From assembly GCA_035292585.1 (NCBI GenBank), contig DATDPU010000020.1, positions 1 through 64,000 of the forward strand: DNA of 64,000 nucleotides, in the 5' to 3' direction. Source of the stretch: DASSFZ01 sp035292585. GTDB lineage: Bacteria > Chloroflexota > Anaerolineae > Fen-1058. Positions 1-14,061 of the stretch are shown piece by piece (the first letter of the stretch is position 1; each line of letters starts with the position of its first letter). Both the position numbers and the translations under genes were made by a program. The notes beneath the pieces are model-generated. The model did not search any database and had not been told where the DNA came from. It saw only the letters and a list, made by a program, of their open reading frames with translations.

Positions 1-2
1 TC

Positions 3-2831
3 AAGGTCGATGTGGCGGCGCACAGTCCGCAGATGGAGACGCTGCGCCCCGAACTCGTCGCCGCGCTGGCTGAGATGCGCCCGCAGCCCGCGTCGATCCC
101 CGTCTACTCGACCGTCGAACCCACCCGCCAACCCGCCTTCGCTGCCGAGTACTGGGGACGCAACCTGCGCCAGCCGGTGTTGTTCGCCGAGGCGGTGCAG
201 CGCGCGTTGGCTGACGGCTTGGACACCTTCATCGAATTGAGTCCGCATCCGATCTTGTTGCAGCCCATTGCGCAGTCGGTGAGCAACGAGCGGCAGTCGG
301 CCATCGTGACCGCGCCGTCGTTGCGGCGGGAAGCGGATGAGCCGATGACGCTGCTGGCGTCGTTGGGGATGTTGTACGCGAGCGGGTATGCGGTGGACTG
401 GCAGCGGCTGTATCCAGCCGGGCAGGTGGTGTCGCTGCCGACCTATCCCTGGCAGCGCGAGCGCTTCTGGCTGGAGACCCAACCGGCCAACACTGCGCTC
501 GGCGCAGGTTTGGGAATTCAGAAGGCCGAGCACCCGCTGTTAGGCTATCACCTCAGCGAACTGGCCCACTTACCCAATCAACATGTGTGGCAGACGGCGC
601 TCGATGGCCGGTTTCGGCGCTACGTTCGCGAGCAGCAATTGGATACGCCGGAATCGATCTTCGCCGCGATGGCGCTCGCCGCCGCCACGGCGACTTACGG
701 CCGAAAGCTGCATCGCGTCAGCGCGTGTGTCGTTCACGATTCATCGGCGCTGCCCACATCGGGCGAAGCTTCTTTGCAGATAGTCTTGATCGCCGACGAG
801 CACGAGACCGCATCGTTCCAGATCTTCAGGCGCGATCATGCCGAGTCGGCGTGGCAAGCGGCGGCATCGGGCCGGATAGCGCTATCGCTGGTCGAGGCCG
901 ATTGGCTGTACGAGGTTGCCTGGCAACCTCTTCCCCTACCCGATTCAGTTCGCAGCGATCTGTCCGGCACGTGGATCGTCTTCGCCCGCAACGATGCGCT
1001 CAGCGCAACCGTCGCGCAGCACATCGCCGATGGCGGCGGCGTGTGTGTTCGCGCGCTGCCGGGCAAGGAGTACATACGCGCAGCAGATCACTACACTATC
1101 GATCCGAATCAACCCGCTCACTTCCAGCAGTTGATCGACGATGCGCTCGGCGTCGAACGCCCGGCGTGCCGGGGCATTCTGCACTTGTGGGGCGCAGACT
1201 CTCCGGCGATTGACGCGGTGACGACGGAGGCCATGCAAGACGCTCAACGCTTGGCGTGCGGCAGCGCGTTGTACGTGGTGCATGCCCTCGCGCAGGCGAA
1301 GTGGCCGCCGCAAGGAGCACCGCGCCTGTGGCTCATCACGCGCGGCGCACAGTTCACCGCCGGGCCGAGCATCGGCGCAGCGCCGAATCCCATCTATGCC
1401 ACCCTGTGGGGACTCGGCCGCGTCATCGCGGCAGAGCATCCCGAGCTGTGGGGCGGCTTGATCGATCTGGATGCGCAGGCCGGCGCGGACGAAGCGACCT
1501 TGCTCCTTCAAACGGTGAGCGATCCGGGCAACGCAGATCAAATCGCGTTCCGCCAGGGGCAGCGCCAGGCGGCGCGTCTGGCGCGTCGATCGAACCTGAC
1601 CGCGCCGCTCGACGCGCTCACGATCCGGCCCGATGCGAGCTATCTCATCACGGGTGGGTTGAGTGGGCTTGGCCTGAAAACAGCGCGCTGGCTGGTCGCA
1701 CGCGGCGCGCGCCACCTGGCCTTGATGGGTCGCACGCCGCGCCCCGACGCCGCACGCGAGCTGGAGCACCTCGGCGCGCAGGTCTTGATCGTGCAGGGCG
1801 ATGTGAGCCGGGCCGACGATGCCGCGCGCGCCCTGACCGAGATCGAGCGCAAGCTGCCGCCGCTGCGCGGCATCATCCATAGCGCCGGCGTCGTCGATGA
1901 CGCGATGCTCATGCGCCAGGATTGGACCTCGTTCGAAAACGTGATGGCGGCGAAAGTGGCCGGCGCCTGGAACCTGCATACTTTGACGACTCAACGCGGC
2001 CTGCCGCTCGATCTGTTTGTGTTGTTCTCGTCGGCTGCGTCGTTGTTGGGCACGTTGGGCCAGGGCAATTACGCGGCAGCCAACGCCTTCCTCGATGCGC
2101 TGGCTCACCATCGCCGCGCGCTGGGCCTGCCGGCGAGCTGCATCAACTGGGGCGCCTGGGGCGAAGTCGGGTTAGCCGTTCAAGCCGATCGCAGCGAGCA
2201 GTTGTCGCGGCGCGGCATCGATGCCATGACCGCGCAGCAAGGCATCGCCGCGCTGGAGCGCGTGCTCGAACTTGGCGCGCCTCAATTGGCCGTGCTCGCC
2301 GTGCGCTGGGGAACTTTCCTGGCGCAGCATCCACGCGGCCACCAGAGCGCGTACTTCGCCGAACTCGCGCGCGAGGCGCAAGTGACCGATCCGGCTGGCA
2401 TGTCTGCGCCACGCTCCGACATCCTGCAGCAGTTGGAGCAGGCCACAGCCGGCGAGCGCTACGATCTGCTACTCGATCACGTGCGCAGCCAGGTGATCAC
2501 CGTGATGCGCTTCGGACGAGAAACGATGCTCGAACCCGATCAAGGTTTCTTCCGGCTGGGCATGGACTCGTTGATGGCAGTCGAGTTGAAGAACCGCTTG
2601 CAGAGCAGCCTGGGCTGCGCACTGCGCTCGACGCTTGCCTTCGATTATCCAACGCTGGCGGCGTTGACGCAGTATTTATTCGCCGAGCTCTTCCCGGCGG
2701 AAGCGAACGCAACCACGCCTGAGGCGCCGGCTGCCGCTGACGACCTGCCCGTTGAAATTCAGAGTCTCTCCGGCGAAGAAGTGAAAGCGCTCTTAGAGCA
2801 AGAACTTCAGTCGCTGTCCGAAGGACTGTGA
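3..2831 (+). CDS. Type I polyketide synthase, C-terminal part (AT-vestigial DH-KR-ACP)
   Basis: This is the 3' part of a modular PKS gene; the frame is open to the first base of the window. It begins inside an acyltransferase at the loop that usually reads HAFH or YASH, here VAAHSPQM. The following region starts like a dehydratase (HPLLG) but lacks the HxxxGxxxxP signature, so I read it as vestigial. A structural half and then a catalytic ketoreductase follow, with TGGLSGLG near base 1650, the Lys, the Ser in LFSSAAS and the Tyr in GNYAAAN all present, and a VDD motif suggesting B-type stereochemistry. The ACP has GMDSL near base 2560. The gene ends in an acidic helix (SGEEVKALLEQEL) that recurs at the end of every PKS here and probably docks to the next subunit. 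The expected output is a beta-hydroxy intermediate. Confidence 0.93.
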   Translation, partial: KVDVAAHSPQMETLRPELVAALAEMRPQPASIPVYSTVEPTRQPAFAAEYWGRNLRQPVLFAEAVQRALADGLDTFIELSPHPILLQPIAQSVSNERQSAIVTAPSLRREADEPMTLLASLGMLYASGYAVDWQRLYPAGQVVSLPTYPWQRERFWLETQPANTALGAGLGIQKAEHPLLGYHLSELAHLPNQHVWQTALDGRFRRYVREQQLDTPESIFAAMALAAATATYGRKLHRVSACVVHDSSALPTSGEASLQIVLIADEHETASFQIFRRDHAESAWQAAASGRIALSLVEADWLYEVAWQPLPLPDSVRSDLSGTWIVFARNDALSATVAQHIADGGGVCVRALPGKEYIRAADHYTIDPNQPAHFQQLIDDALGVERPACRGILHLWGADSPAIDAVTTEAMQDAQRLACGSALYVVHALAQAKWPPQGAPRLWLITRGAQFTAGPSIGAAPNPIYATLWGLGRVIAAEHPELWGGLIDLDAQAGADEATLLLQTVSDPGNADQIAFRQGQRQAARLARRSNLTAPLDALTIRPDASYLITGGLSGLGLKTARWLVARGARHLALMGRTPRPDAARELEHLGAQVLIVQGDVSRADDAARALTEIERKLPPLRGIIHSAGVVDDAMLMRQDWTSFENVMAAKVAGAWNLHTLTTQRGLPLDLFVLFSSAASLLGTLGQGNYAAANAFLDALAHHRRALGLPASCINWGAWGEVGLAVQADRSEQLSRRGIDAMTAQQGIAALERVLELGAPQLAVLAVRWGTFLAQHPRGHQSAYFAELAREAQVTDPAGMSAPRSDILQQLEQATAGERYDLLLDHVRSQVITVMRFGRETMLEPDQGFFRLGMDSLMAVELKNRLQSSLGCALRSTLAFDYPTLAALTQYLFAELFPAEANATTPEAPAAADDLPVEIQSLSGEEVKALLEQELQSLSEGL

Positions 2832-2833
2832 GC

Positions 2834-5800
2834 ATGACCGGTACATCATCCGCCGACGAACTCGATCAACTGAAGCGCGCGCTGGCTGCGTTGAAAAAGG
2901 CGCGCGCCCGGATCGACGAGCTCGAACAAGCCCACACCCAACCGATTGCCATCATCGGTATTGGCTGCCGTCTGCCGGGTCAGGCGCACACGCCCGACGC
3001 TTTCTGGCGCATGCTGCGCGACGGCGCGAGCGGCATGGTGACCGTTCCGCCGGAGCGGTGGGACATTGACGCTTACTACGACGAGAATCCCGATACGCCC
3101 GGCAAAATGCCGACGCGCTTCGGCGGTTTCGTGCAAAACGTCGACCGGTTCGATCCGAGCTTCTTCGGCATCGCGCCGCGCGAGGCGCACGCGATGGACC
3201 CGCAGCAGCGCCTGATGTTGGAAGTGGCCTGGGAGGCGCTGGAAGACGCAGCCATCGTTCCGGCGCGATTGGCGGGCAGCCACACCGGCGTGTTCATCGG
3301 CATCGGCCTCAACGACTACGGTCGACTGCAAGTCGTCGATCAAACGCTCGATCCGACGATCATCGACAACTACTTCATTCAGGGCAACGCGCTGTGCATC
3401 ACGCCCAATCGCCTGTCGTACGTTCTCGATCTGCACGGGCCGAGCATGGCCATCGACAGCGCGTGCTCGTCGTCGCTCGTCGCGGTGCACGTGGCGTGCC
3501 AGAGCCTGCGCAACGGCGAATCGACGCTGGCGCTGGCAGGCGGCACGAACCTGATGCTCGATCCCGCCAACTCGATCAGCCTGACCAAGTTCCTGGCCCC
3601 CGACGGGCGCTGCAAGACCTTCGATGCGCGCGCCGACGGGTATGCGCGCGGCGAGGGCGCGATCGTGATCGTGCTCAAGCGGCTCTCGCAGGCAATCGCC
3701 GACGGCGACCGCATTTACGCGGTCATTCGCGGCAGCGCCGTCAATCAAGATGGGTTCAGCAGCGGCCTGACCGTTCCCAACGGCGTGGCGCAGGAAGCCA
3801 TGTTACGCGCTGCAATCCGCAGCGCCGGCATCGAGCCGCATCAGCTCGACTACATCGAAGCGCATGGCACCGGCACAGCGCTGGGCGATCCGATTGAGGC
3901 GAACGCGCTGGGGGCGGTCGTCGGCGCGCAGCGGCCCGCCGGCGATTTCTGCGCCATCGGCTCGGTCAAGACGAACATCGGCCATCTCGAAGCTGCCGCC
4001 GGTATTGCCGGGCTGGTGAAGGTGGCGTTGGCGCTCAAGTACGGCGCGATTCCGCCCAGTCTTAATTTCGAAAAGGCGAATCCGCACATCGCCTTAACGC
4101 AGATGTCGCTGCGCGTCCCGACACAGTTGATGGCGTGGCCCAGGCGCGCCTGGCGCTCACTCGCCGGGGTCAGCTCGTTCGGTTTCGGCGGCACGAACGC
4201 GCACATCATTCTGGAAGCGCCGCCGGAGCGCACGCTCGCGCCGTTGCGCAGCGATCGCTCCGCGCAGCTATTGACGCTGTCGGCCAAGTCCGACGCCGCG
4301 CTCAAAGAACTCGCCGCTCGTTACATCAACCATCTAACCAACCCACCCACTAACCCACTAAGCGACCTCTGCTACACCGCGAACCTGGGCCGCTCGCACT
4401 TCGCGCATCGCCTGGCTGTCGTGGCGCACTCGCCCGAACAATTGCGCGATGATCTGCTCGCATTCGCCGAGGGGCAAGCCGGATCGAGCCTCGCCAGTGG
4501 GCAGCAGCAGCGCTCGTCCAAATTGAAAGTGGCCTTCCTGTTCACGGGACAGGGCGCGCAATACGTCAGCATGGCGCGGCAGTTGTACGAGACCTCGCCG
4601 ACCTTCCGCGCCGCGCTCGATCAGTGCGACGAGGTTTTGCGCGCGCAGTTGAACCAGTCGATTCTATCGGTGCTGTATCCCGATTCCGAAATCCGAAATC
4701 AGCCTTCCGCAATCGACGAGACCGCCTTCACCCAGCCGGCCCTATTCGCAGTCCAATACGCGCTGGCCGAGTTGTGGAAGTCGTGGGGCATCGAACCGGC
4801 GATCGTGATGGGGCACAGCGTCGGCGAGTACACTGCCGCGTGCGTGGCGGGTGTGTTCGATCTGGCCGACGGGCTGAAGTTGATCGCCGCGCGCGGCCGC
4901 TTGATGCAAGCCCTACCCGCAGGCGGCGCGATGGCGGCCATCTTCAGCGACGAGGCAACTGTGGCCGCCGCCATCGAGCCGTATGCCGATCGACTATCCC
5001 TCGCGGCGATCAATGGGCCGGACAGCATCGTCATCTCCGGCGCTGAAGACGCCGTGCAGCGCGTCACCGATCAGTTCCAGGCGCGCGGCGTCAAGTCGAA
5101 ACGCCTGGTGGTGTCGCACGCTTTTCATTCGCCATTGATGGAGCCAATGCTGGCCGAGTTCGAGCAAGTGGTACGCACAATTCGATACCGGGCGCCACGC
5201 ATACCGTTGGTGTCGAACGTCACCGGCCAGGTTTGGCCCGCAGGCGCAGCGCCCGACGCGGCGTACTGGCGCGATCACGTGCGCGCGCCCGTGCGCTTCG
5301 CCGACGGCATGCGCACGTTGGCCGACCAAGGTTACGCGGTCTTCGTCGAGATCGGCCCACATCCGACGCTGCTGGGCCTGGGCAAGCATTGCCTGCCGGA
5401 TGACTATGGCGCGTGGCTGCCGTCGTTGAAGCGCGGCCAGGACGATTGGACGCAGTTGCTCGGCAGTCTCGGCAAATTGTATGCACGCGGCGCGGACGTA
5501 GATTGGCCAGGCTTCGAGCGCGACTACGCGGAGGGACGCCAGAAGATTGCCTTGCCGACTTACGCATTCCAGCGCGAACGCTATTGGTTCAAGCACGGTG
5601 ACCACCGTCTGTCGCTCGCGGCTGCGAATGGTCACGCCGCGCGCTTACATCCGCTGCTCGACGAGGCGCTACGCTCGCCGGCCATCTCCGGCAGCGTGTA
5701 CCAGTCGCGCATCGATCGGCAACGATTGCCCTTCCTCGGCGATCATCGCGTGCGCGACACGGCGGTTTTCCCGGCGACCGCGTACATCGAAATGGCGCTG

Positions 5801-8800
5801 GCCGCTGCGCAGCACGTGCTCGGGCCGGGGCGCTATGCCGTCGAAGACATGCTGATCCAGCAGCCGCTCATTTTGTCCGAAGACAAGAGCCAGCTAGTTC
5901 AGATCGTCTTATCGCCCGATGGCGCGTTTCAGATCCACAGCGCGTCCGATGGCGATGCAGCGACCTGGAACCTGCACGCGATGGGTCATGTTCGCGCAGA
6001 CACTGACGAGACGCCGTTCGCGCCAGCGTCGCTTGCCGAAGCACACGAGCAGTGCCAAGACGAGTGGGACTCAGCAGCCTTTTACACTGCGCTGCACGAG
6101 TTGGGCATGAACTACGGCGCGGCCTTTCAAGGCCTGTCCCGCGTGCAACGCGGCGCGCGCCGGGCGCTGGGACACGTTCATTTGCCGGATGCGCTCGCGC
6201 CGCAGGCCGAGACATTCCAGCTGCACCCGGCTCTACTCGACGCGTGTCTGCAAGTCTTGGCCGCCGCGCTCGCCGGGCCGGATGACATGACGGCGAACAG
6301 CAATCTCTACCTGCCTATCGGTCTGGAACGTTGTCGCGTCTTCCATCGCGCGCCCGCCGTGGCCTGGAGTTACGCGACGATTCGGCCAGACGATACGCCT
6401 GACGCCGAAAGCGTGACCGGCGATGTGACGCTGTTCGACGCGGACGACCAGCCGGTCGCCGAGGTGACGGGTATGCGTTTGAAGCGCGCGAGCCGCGCGG
6501 CGCTGGCGCAGATCGCACAACGGAGCAGCGCCGCCACTTACCGCACCGAGTGGTTATACGAAGTACAGTGGCAGGCGCAGCCGCGCGCTAAGGCTCCCGT
6601 CCAACCGGGCGACTGGCTGATCTTCGCGGATCGGAACGGCATCGCGGACGCCCTGGTGCGCCAACTGACAGACGAAGGCCGAGCCTGCGTCTTGGTGCAA
6701 CCGGGCCAGGCCTTCGCGCGCATCCAGGCAGATCGCTACGAGATCGATCCGTCTCAACCCGCAGACTTCGAGCGCTTATTGCAGACCGTCGCCGAGGATC
6801 AATCACTGAGCGCGGTTATTTACCTGTGGAGTATCGATGCCGAGCCACTCGGCGAACCGGCGGCGCAGAATCAGCAGCTGGGGTTAGGTAGCGCGCTGTA
6901 TCTCGCGCAAGCATTGGCGAAGCGACCAACCCCGCCGCGACTGTGGCTGGTGACGTGCGGCGCGCAGTCCACCATCCAACCAGCCGCCGGTCCAATTGCT
7001 GTTCATCAATCCACCCTATGGGGTTTCCGGCGCACGCTCGCGCTGGAGCAACCCGCGCTGCGCGCCACGTGCCTCGATCTCGATCCCGCCGCGCTCGCAG
7101 CCGACAACGCTCAGGCCGTGTGCGACGAAGTGCGCGTGGACGCCCCGGAAGACCAGATCGCCATTCGCAACGAAACGCGCTTCGCCGCGCGATTGGCGCG
7201 GGCCGCGCGCTCAACGCAGCTGCCGGTGCGATTGGACATCGCCGCGCGCGGCACGCTCGACAGCCTGGTGATACAGGCTGCCAGCCGCCGTCAGCCGGGG
7301 CCGGGCGAAGTCGAAATCGAAGTGCGCGCCGCCGGATTGAATTTCCGCGATGTGCTCAACGCGCTGGGCCTGTATCCCGGCGAAGCCGGCGCGCTCGGCA
7401 ATGAGTGCGCCGGAAAGATAGCCAGCATCGGCGCAGGCGTGACCGGCCTGGCCGTTGGCGACGACGTGATCGCCGCGACGAGCGATTGCTTCGCCTCGTT
7501 CGCCATCGCTCGCGCCGAACTGGTCATTCGTAAGCCTGCCTCGTTGACGTACGCCGAAGCGGCGGCGCTGCCGGTGGCATACTTGACTGCGGACTACGGT
7601 CTCAATCAGCTGGCGCACATGAAGCGCGGCGATCGCGTCTTGATTCACGCGGCAACCGGCGGCGTAGGTCTGGCCGCAGTGCGACTGGCGCAGCAGGTGG
7701 GGGCCGAAATCTTCGCAACGGCAGGCAGCCCTGATAAGCGCGCGCTGCTGCAATCGCTGGGCGTGCCGCACGTCATGCACTCACGCACGCTCGACTTCGC
7801 GGACGAGATCATGCGCCTCACCGATGGCGCAGGCGTGGACATCGTCCTCAACTCGTTGACGGACGAGTTCATCCCGAAGAGTTTTGCAGCGCTGAAACGC
7901 GGCGGCGTGTTCCTGGAAATCGGCAAGCGCGGCATCTGGAGCCACGAGCAAGTCGAGCAGTTAGGACGCGCCATCGACTACCACGTGATCTACCTGGGCG
8001 ACGTATGCCAATCCGATCCGCCGCTCATCCACTCGCTGCTGCAACGCCTGGCCGATGCTGCCGGTAGCGGCGCGCTGCCGATGCTGCCGGTGCGCGTCTT
8101 CCCGTTGGAGCAGGCGCAAGCAGCCTTCCGCTTCATGGCGCAGGCGAAGCACGTGGGCAAGATTGTCATCAGCTTGCCAGCCATCCAACCAACCAGCCAA
8201 CCAGCCAACCAGCCATCCATCCAACCCGATGCCTCGTATCTCATCACTGGCGGGCTGGGCGGCATCGGCCTGCGCGTCGCGCAATGGTTGATCGACACAG
8301 GCGCACAGCACGTCGTGCTCATGGGCCGTAGCCCGGCGTCGGATGCAGCCCGCCAGGCGCTTGCCGGTCTTGAGCGGTCGGGCGCGCAGGTCGTCGTCGC
8401 GCAGGCGGACGTGGCGCAAGCCGATCAGGTCGAGCGCGTGCTTCACGACATTGCGCAATCGATGCCGCCGCTGCGCGGTGTGATCCACGCCGCCGGCACG
8501 CTGGCCGATGCGCCGCTGGAACAACAGGATTGGACGCGCTTCGCCGCCGTCATGGGATCGAAAGTGGATGGCGCGTGGAACCTGCATCGACTCACGCGCG
8601 ATGTGCCGCTCGACTTCTTCGTTTTATTCGCCGCCGGGGCCGGGCTGATTGGATCGGCGGGCCAGTCGAACTATGCAGCCGCCAACGTGTTTCTCGATGC
8701 GCTCGCGCACGATCGCCAGGCGCGCGGCCTGCCCGCGCTCAGCATCGACTGGGGGCCGTGGAGCGAGGTCGGCATGACTGCCGGCTTGAGCGAAGCCAAT

Positions 8801-9424
8801 CGTGAGCGCATGGCGCGCCAGGGACTCGGCTTCGTCGCGCCCGACGAGGGTGTGCAGGCGTTAGAGTCTGCGTTGACGCGCGGCGCGGCGCAAGTCGCAG
8901 TTCTGCCAATCGATTGGTCGCGATTCGATGCGCAGCGCGCGGCGTCGCCGTTCTTTGCCGGGCTGCTGGCCTCCGCGCAAGCCGCGAGCCGATCGACAAA
9001 TGCCGAGGGTGCGCCACGCGTGGTGCAGCGCCTGGCGGACGCGCCGCCCAACCAGCGCAAGTCGATCCTCGCCGCGCACGTGCGCGAGCAGGCGATCAAA
9101 GTGCTGGGCCTGAGCGCCACGCAGACCATCGATCCGCACCAGCCGCTCAACGAGCTCGGCCTCGATTCGCTGATGGCCGTCGAATTGCGCAACGCGTTGA
9201 GCGCGAGCGTCGATCGCAAACTGCCGGCGACGCTGCTGTTCAATTATCCGACCAGCGAGGCGTTGACGGACTTTCTCTTCAAGGAAGTCGTGCCTGGCGA
9301 TGAGCCTGCGCTCTCCGTGCCCGTGCGCGCGAAATCGCCGGACGCGGCGGCCTTGGAACAGTTGACGGAAGAGGAAGCCGAGGCGCTCTTGCTGCAAGAA
9401 CTGGCAGCCCGCCGCCCGGCGTAG
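2834..9424 (+). CDS. Type I PKS, fully reducing module KS-AT-DH-ER-KR-ACP
   Basis: A single-module polyketide synthase of 2196 aa. An N-terminal coiled coil (residues 10-35) probably docks to the upstream subunit. The KS has active Cys211 in DSACSSS and both His motifs (EAHGTGT, NIGHLEA). The AT has GHSVGEY at Ser662 and a HAFH loop near 762, indicating malonyl-CoA. The DH has His971, but the signature is HRVRDTAVFP, with Asp instead of Gly; the second catalytic motif is LLDACLQ at Asp1136. The ER spans about 1473-1780 and the KR about 1800-1990. In the KR, Tyr1947 is kept, but the position 13 residues upstream, normally the catalytic Ser, is Ala1934. The ACP serine is Ser2112. Start: an in-frame GTG at 2828 overlaps the previous stop, but AAGGA is better spaced for ATG 2834. 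The ER-KR linker carries a CCAA/CCAT tract. Confidence 0.93.
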   Translation: MTGTSSADELDQLKRALAALKKARARIDELEQAHTQPIAIIGIGCRLPGQAHTPDAFWRMLRDGASGMVTVPPERWDIDAYYDENPDTPGKMPTRFGGFVQNVDRFDPSFFGIAPREAHAMDPQQRLMLEVAWEALEDAAIVPARLAGSHTGVFIGIGLNDYGRLQVVDQTLDPTIIDNYFIQGNALCITPNRLSYVLDLHGPSMAIDSACSSSLVAVHVACQSLRNGESTLALAGGTNLMLDPANSISLTKFLAPDGRCKTFDARADGYARGEGAIVIVLKRLSQAIADGDRIYAVIRGSAVNQDGFSSGLTVPNGVAQEAMLRAAIRSAGIEPHQLDYIEAHGTGTALGDPIEANALGAVVGAQRPAGDFCAIGSVKTNIGHLEAAAGIAGLVKVALALKYGAIPPSLNFEKANPHIALTQMSLRVPTQLMAWPRRAWRSLAGVSSFGFGGTNAHIILEAPPERTLAPLRSDRSAQLLTLSAKSDAALKELAARYINHLTNPPTNPLSDLCYTANLGRSHFAHRLAVVAHSPEQLRDDLLAFAEGQAGSSLASGQQQRSSKLKVAFLFTGQGAQYVSMARQLYETSPTFRAALDQCDEVLRAQLNQSILSVLYPDSEIRNQPSAIDETAFTQPALFAVQYALAELWKSWGIEPAIVMGHSVGEYTAACVAGVFDLADGLKLIAARGRLMQALPAGGAMAAIFSDEATVAAAIEPYADRLSLAAINGPDSIVISGAEDAVQRVTDQFQARGVKSKRLVVSHAFHSPLMEPMLAEFEQVVRTIRYRAPRIPLVSNVTGQVWPAGAAPDAAYWRDHVRAPVRFADGMRTLADQGYAVFVEIGPHPTLLGLGKHCLPDDYGAWLPSLKRGQDDWTQLLGSLGKLYARGADVDWPGFERDYAEGRQKIALPTYAFQRERYWFKHGDHRLSLAAANGHAARLHPLLDEALRSPAISGSVYQSRIDRQRLPFLGDHRVRDTAVFPATAYIEMALAAAQHVLGPGRYAVEDMLIQQPLILSEDKSQLVQIVLSPDGAFQIHSASDGDAATWNLHAMGHVRADTDETPFAPASLAEAHEQCQDEWDSAAFYTALHELGMNYGAAFQGLSRVQRGARRALGHVHLPDALAPQAETFQLHPALLDACLQVLAAALAGPDDMTANSNLYLPIGLERCRVFHRAPAVAWSYATIRPDDTPDAESVTGDVTLFDADDQPVAEVTGMRLKRASRAALAQIAQRSSAATYRTEWLYEVQWQAQPRAKAPVQPGDWLIFADRNGIADALVRQLTDEGRACVLVQPGQAFARIQADRYEIDPSQPADFERLLQTVAEDQSLSAVIYLWSIDAEPLGEPAAQNQQLGLGSALYLAQALAKRPTPPRLWLVTCGAQSTIQPAAGPIAVHQSTLWGFRRTLALEQPALRATCLDLDPAALAADNAQAVCDEVRVDAPEDQIAIRNETRFAARLARAARSTQLPVRLDIAARGTLDSLVIQAASRRQPGPGEVEIEVRAAGLNFRDVLNALGLYPGEAGALGNECAGKIASIGAGVTGLAVGDDVIAATSDCFASFAIARAELVIRKPASLTYAEAAALPVAYLTADYGLNQLAHMKRGDRVLIHAATGGVGLAAVRLAQQVGAEIFATAGSPDKRALLQSLGVPHVMHSRTLDFADEIMRLTDGAGVDIVLNSLTDEFIPKSFAALKRGGVFLEIGKRGIWSHEQVEQLGRAIDYHVIYLGDVCQSDPPLIHSLLQRLADAAGSGALPMLPVRVFPLEQAQAAFRFMAQAKHVGKIVISLPAIQPTSQPANQPSIQPDASYLITGGLGGIGLRVAQWLIDTGAQHVVLMGRSPASDAARQALAGLERSGAQVVVAQADVAQADQVERVLHDIAQSMPPLRGVIHAAGTLADAPLEQQDWTRFAAVMGSKVDGAWNLHRLTRDVPLDFFVLFAAGAGLIGSAGQSNYAAANVFLDALAHDRQARGLPALSIDWGPWSEVGMTAGLSEANRERMARQGLGFVAPDEGVQALESALTRGAAQVAVLPIDWSRFDAQRAASPFFAGLLASAQAASRSTNAEGAPRVVQRLADAPPNQRKSILAAHVREQAIKVLGLSATQTIDPHQPLNELGLDSLMAVELRNALSASVDRKLPATLLFNYPTSEALTDFLFKEVVPGDEPALSVPVRAKSPDAAALEQLTEEEAEALLLQELAARRPA
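4328..4361. repeat. CCAA/CCAT tract, KS-AT linker
   Basis: A short degenerate run of CCAA, CCCA and CTAA units, translated as NHLTNPPTNPLS, lies between the KS and AT of the first complete module. Confidence 0.65.
4684..4714. repeat. Heptad repeat in AT loop, first complete module
   Basis: Degenerate seven-base units of the CCGAAAT/CCGCAAT type encode SEIRNQPSAID in a surface loop of the AT, just before TAFTQPALF. Confidence 0.65.
8177..8226. repeat. CCAA/CCAT tract, ER-KR linker
   Basis: About twelve four-base units (CCAA, CCAT, CCAG) encode QPTSQPANQPSIQP just before the KR. It is the cleanest tract in the window; the other strand is a run of GG doublets (GGTTGGCTGG). Confidence 0.85.
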
Positions 9425-9451
9425 AACCAGAAACCGACCTGGGAATGTGTC

Positions 9452-14005
<4,554 letters not shown>

Positions 14006-14061
14006 CCCAGGATGAGATGGTTGGTTCGGGATGACGCTTCACCATCGCGCAAAGGACATAC

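Noticed and set aside
945..2111. Long minus-strand open frame opposite the first PKS gene
   Set aside because: It mirrors the KR domain codons of the + strand gene, has an Arg/Ala/Gln-rich composition and no recognisable motif; high GC readily creates such shadows. The same applies to the minus-strand frame at 14086-15426 and the one at 16105-17817.
8177..8226. Possible CRISPR array in the CCAA/CCAT runs
   Set aside because: Units are only four bases, there are no unique spacers, no cas genes are nearby, and the runs lie within translated PKS linkers.
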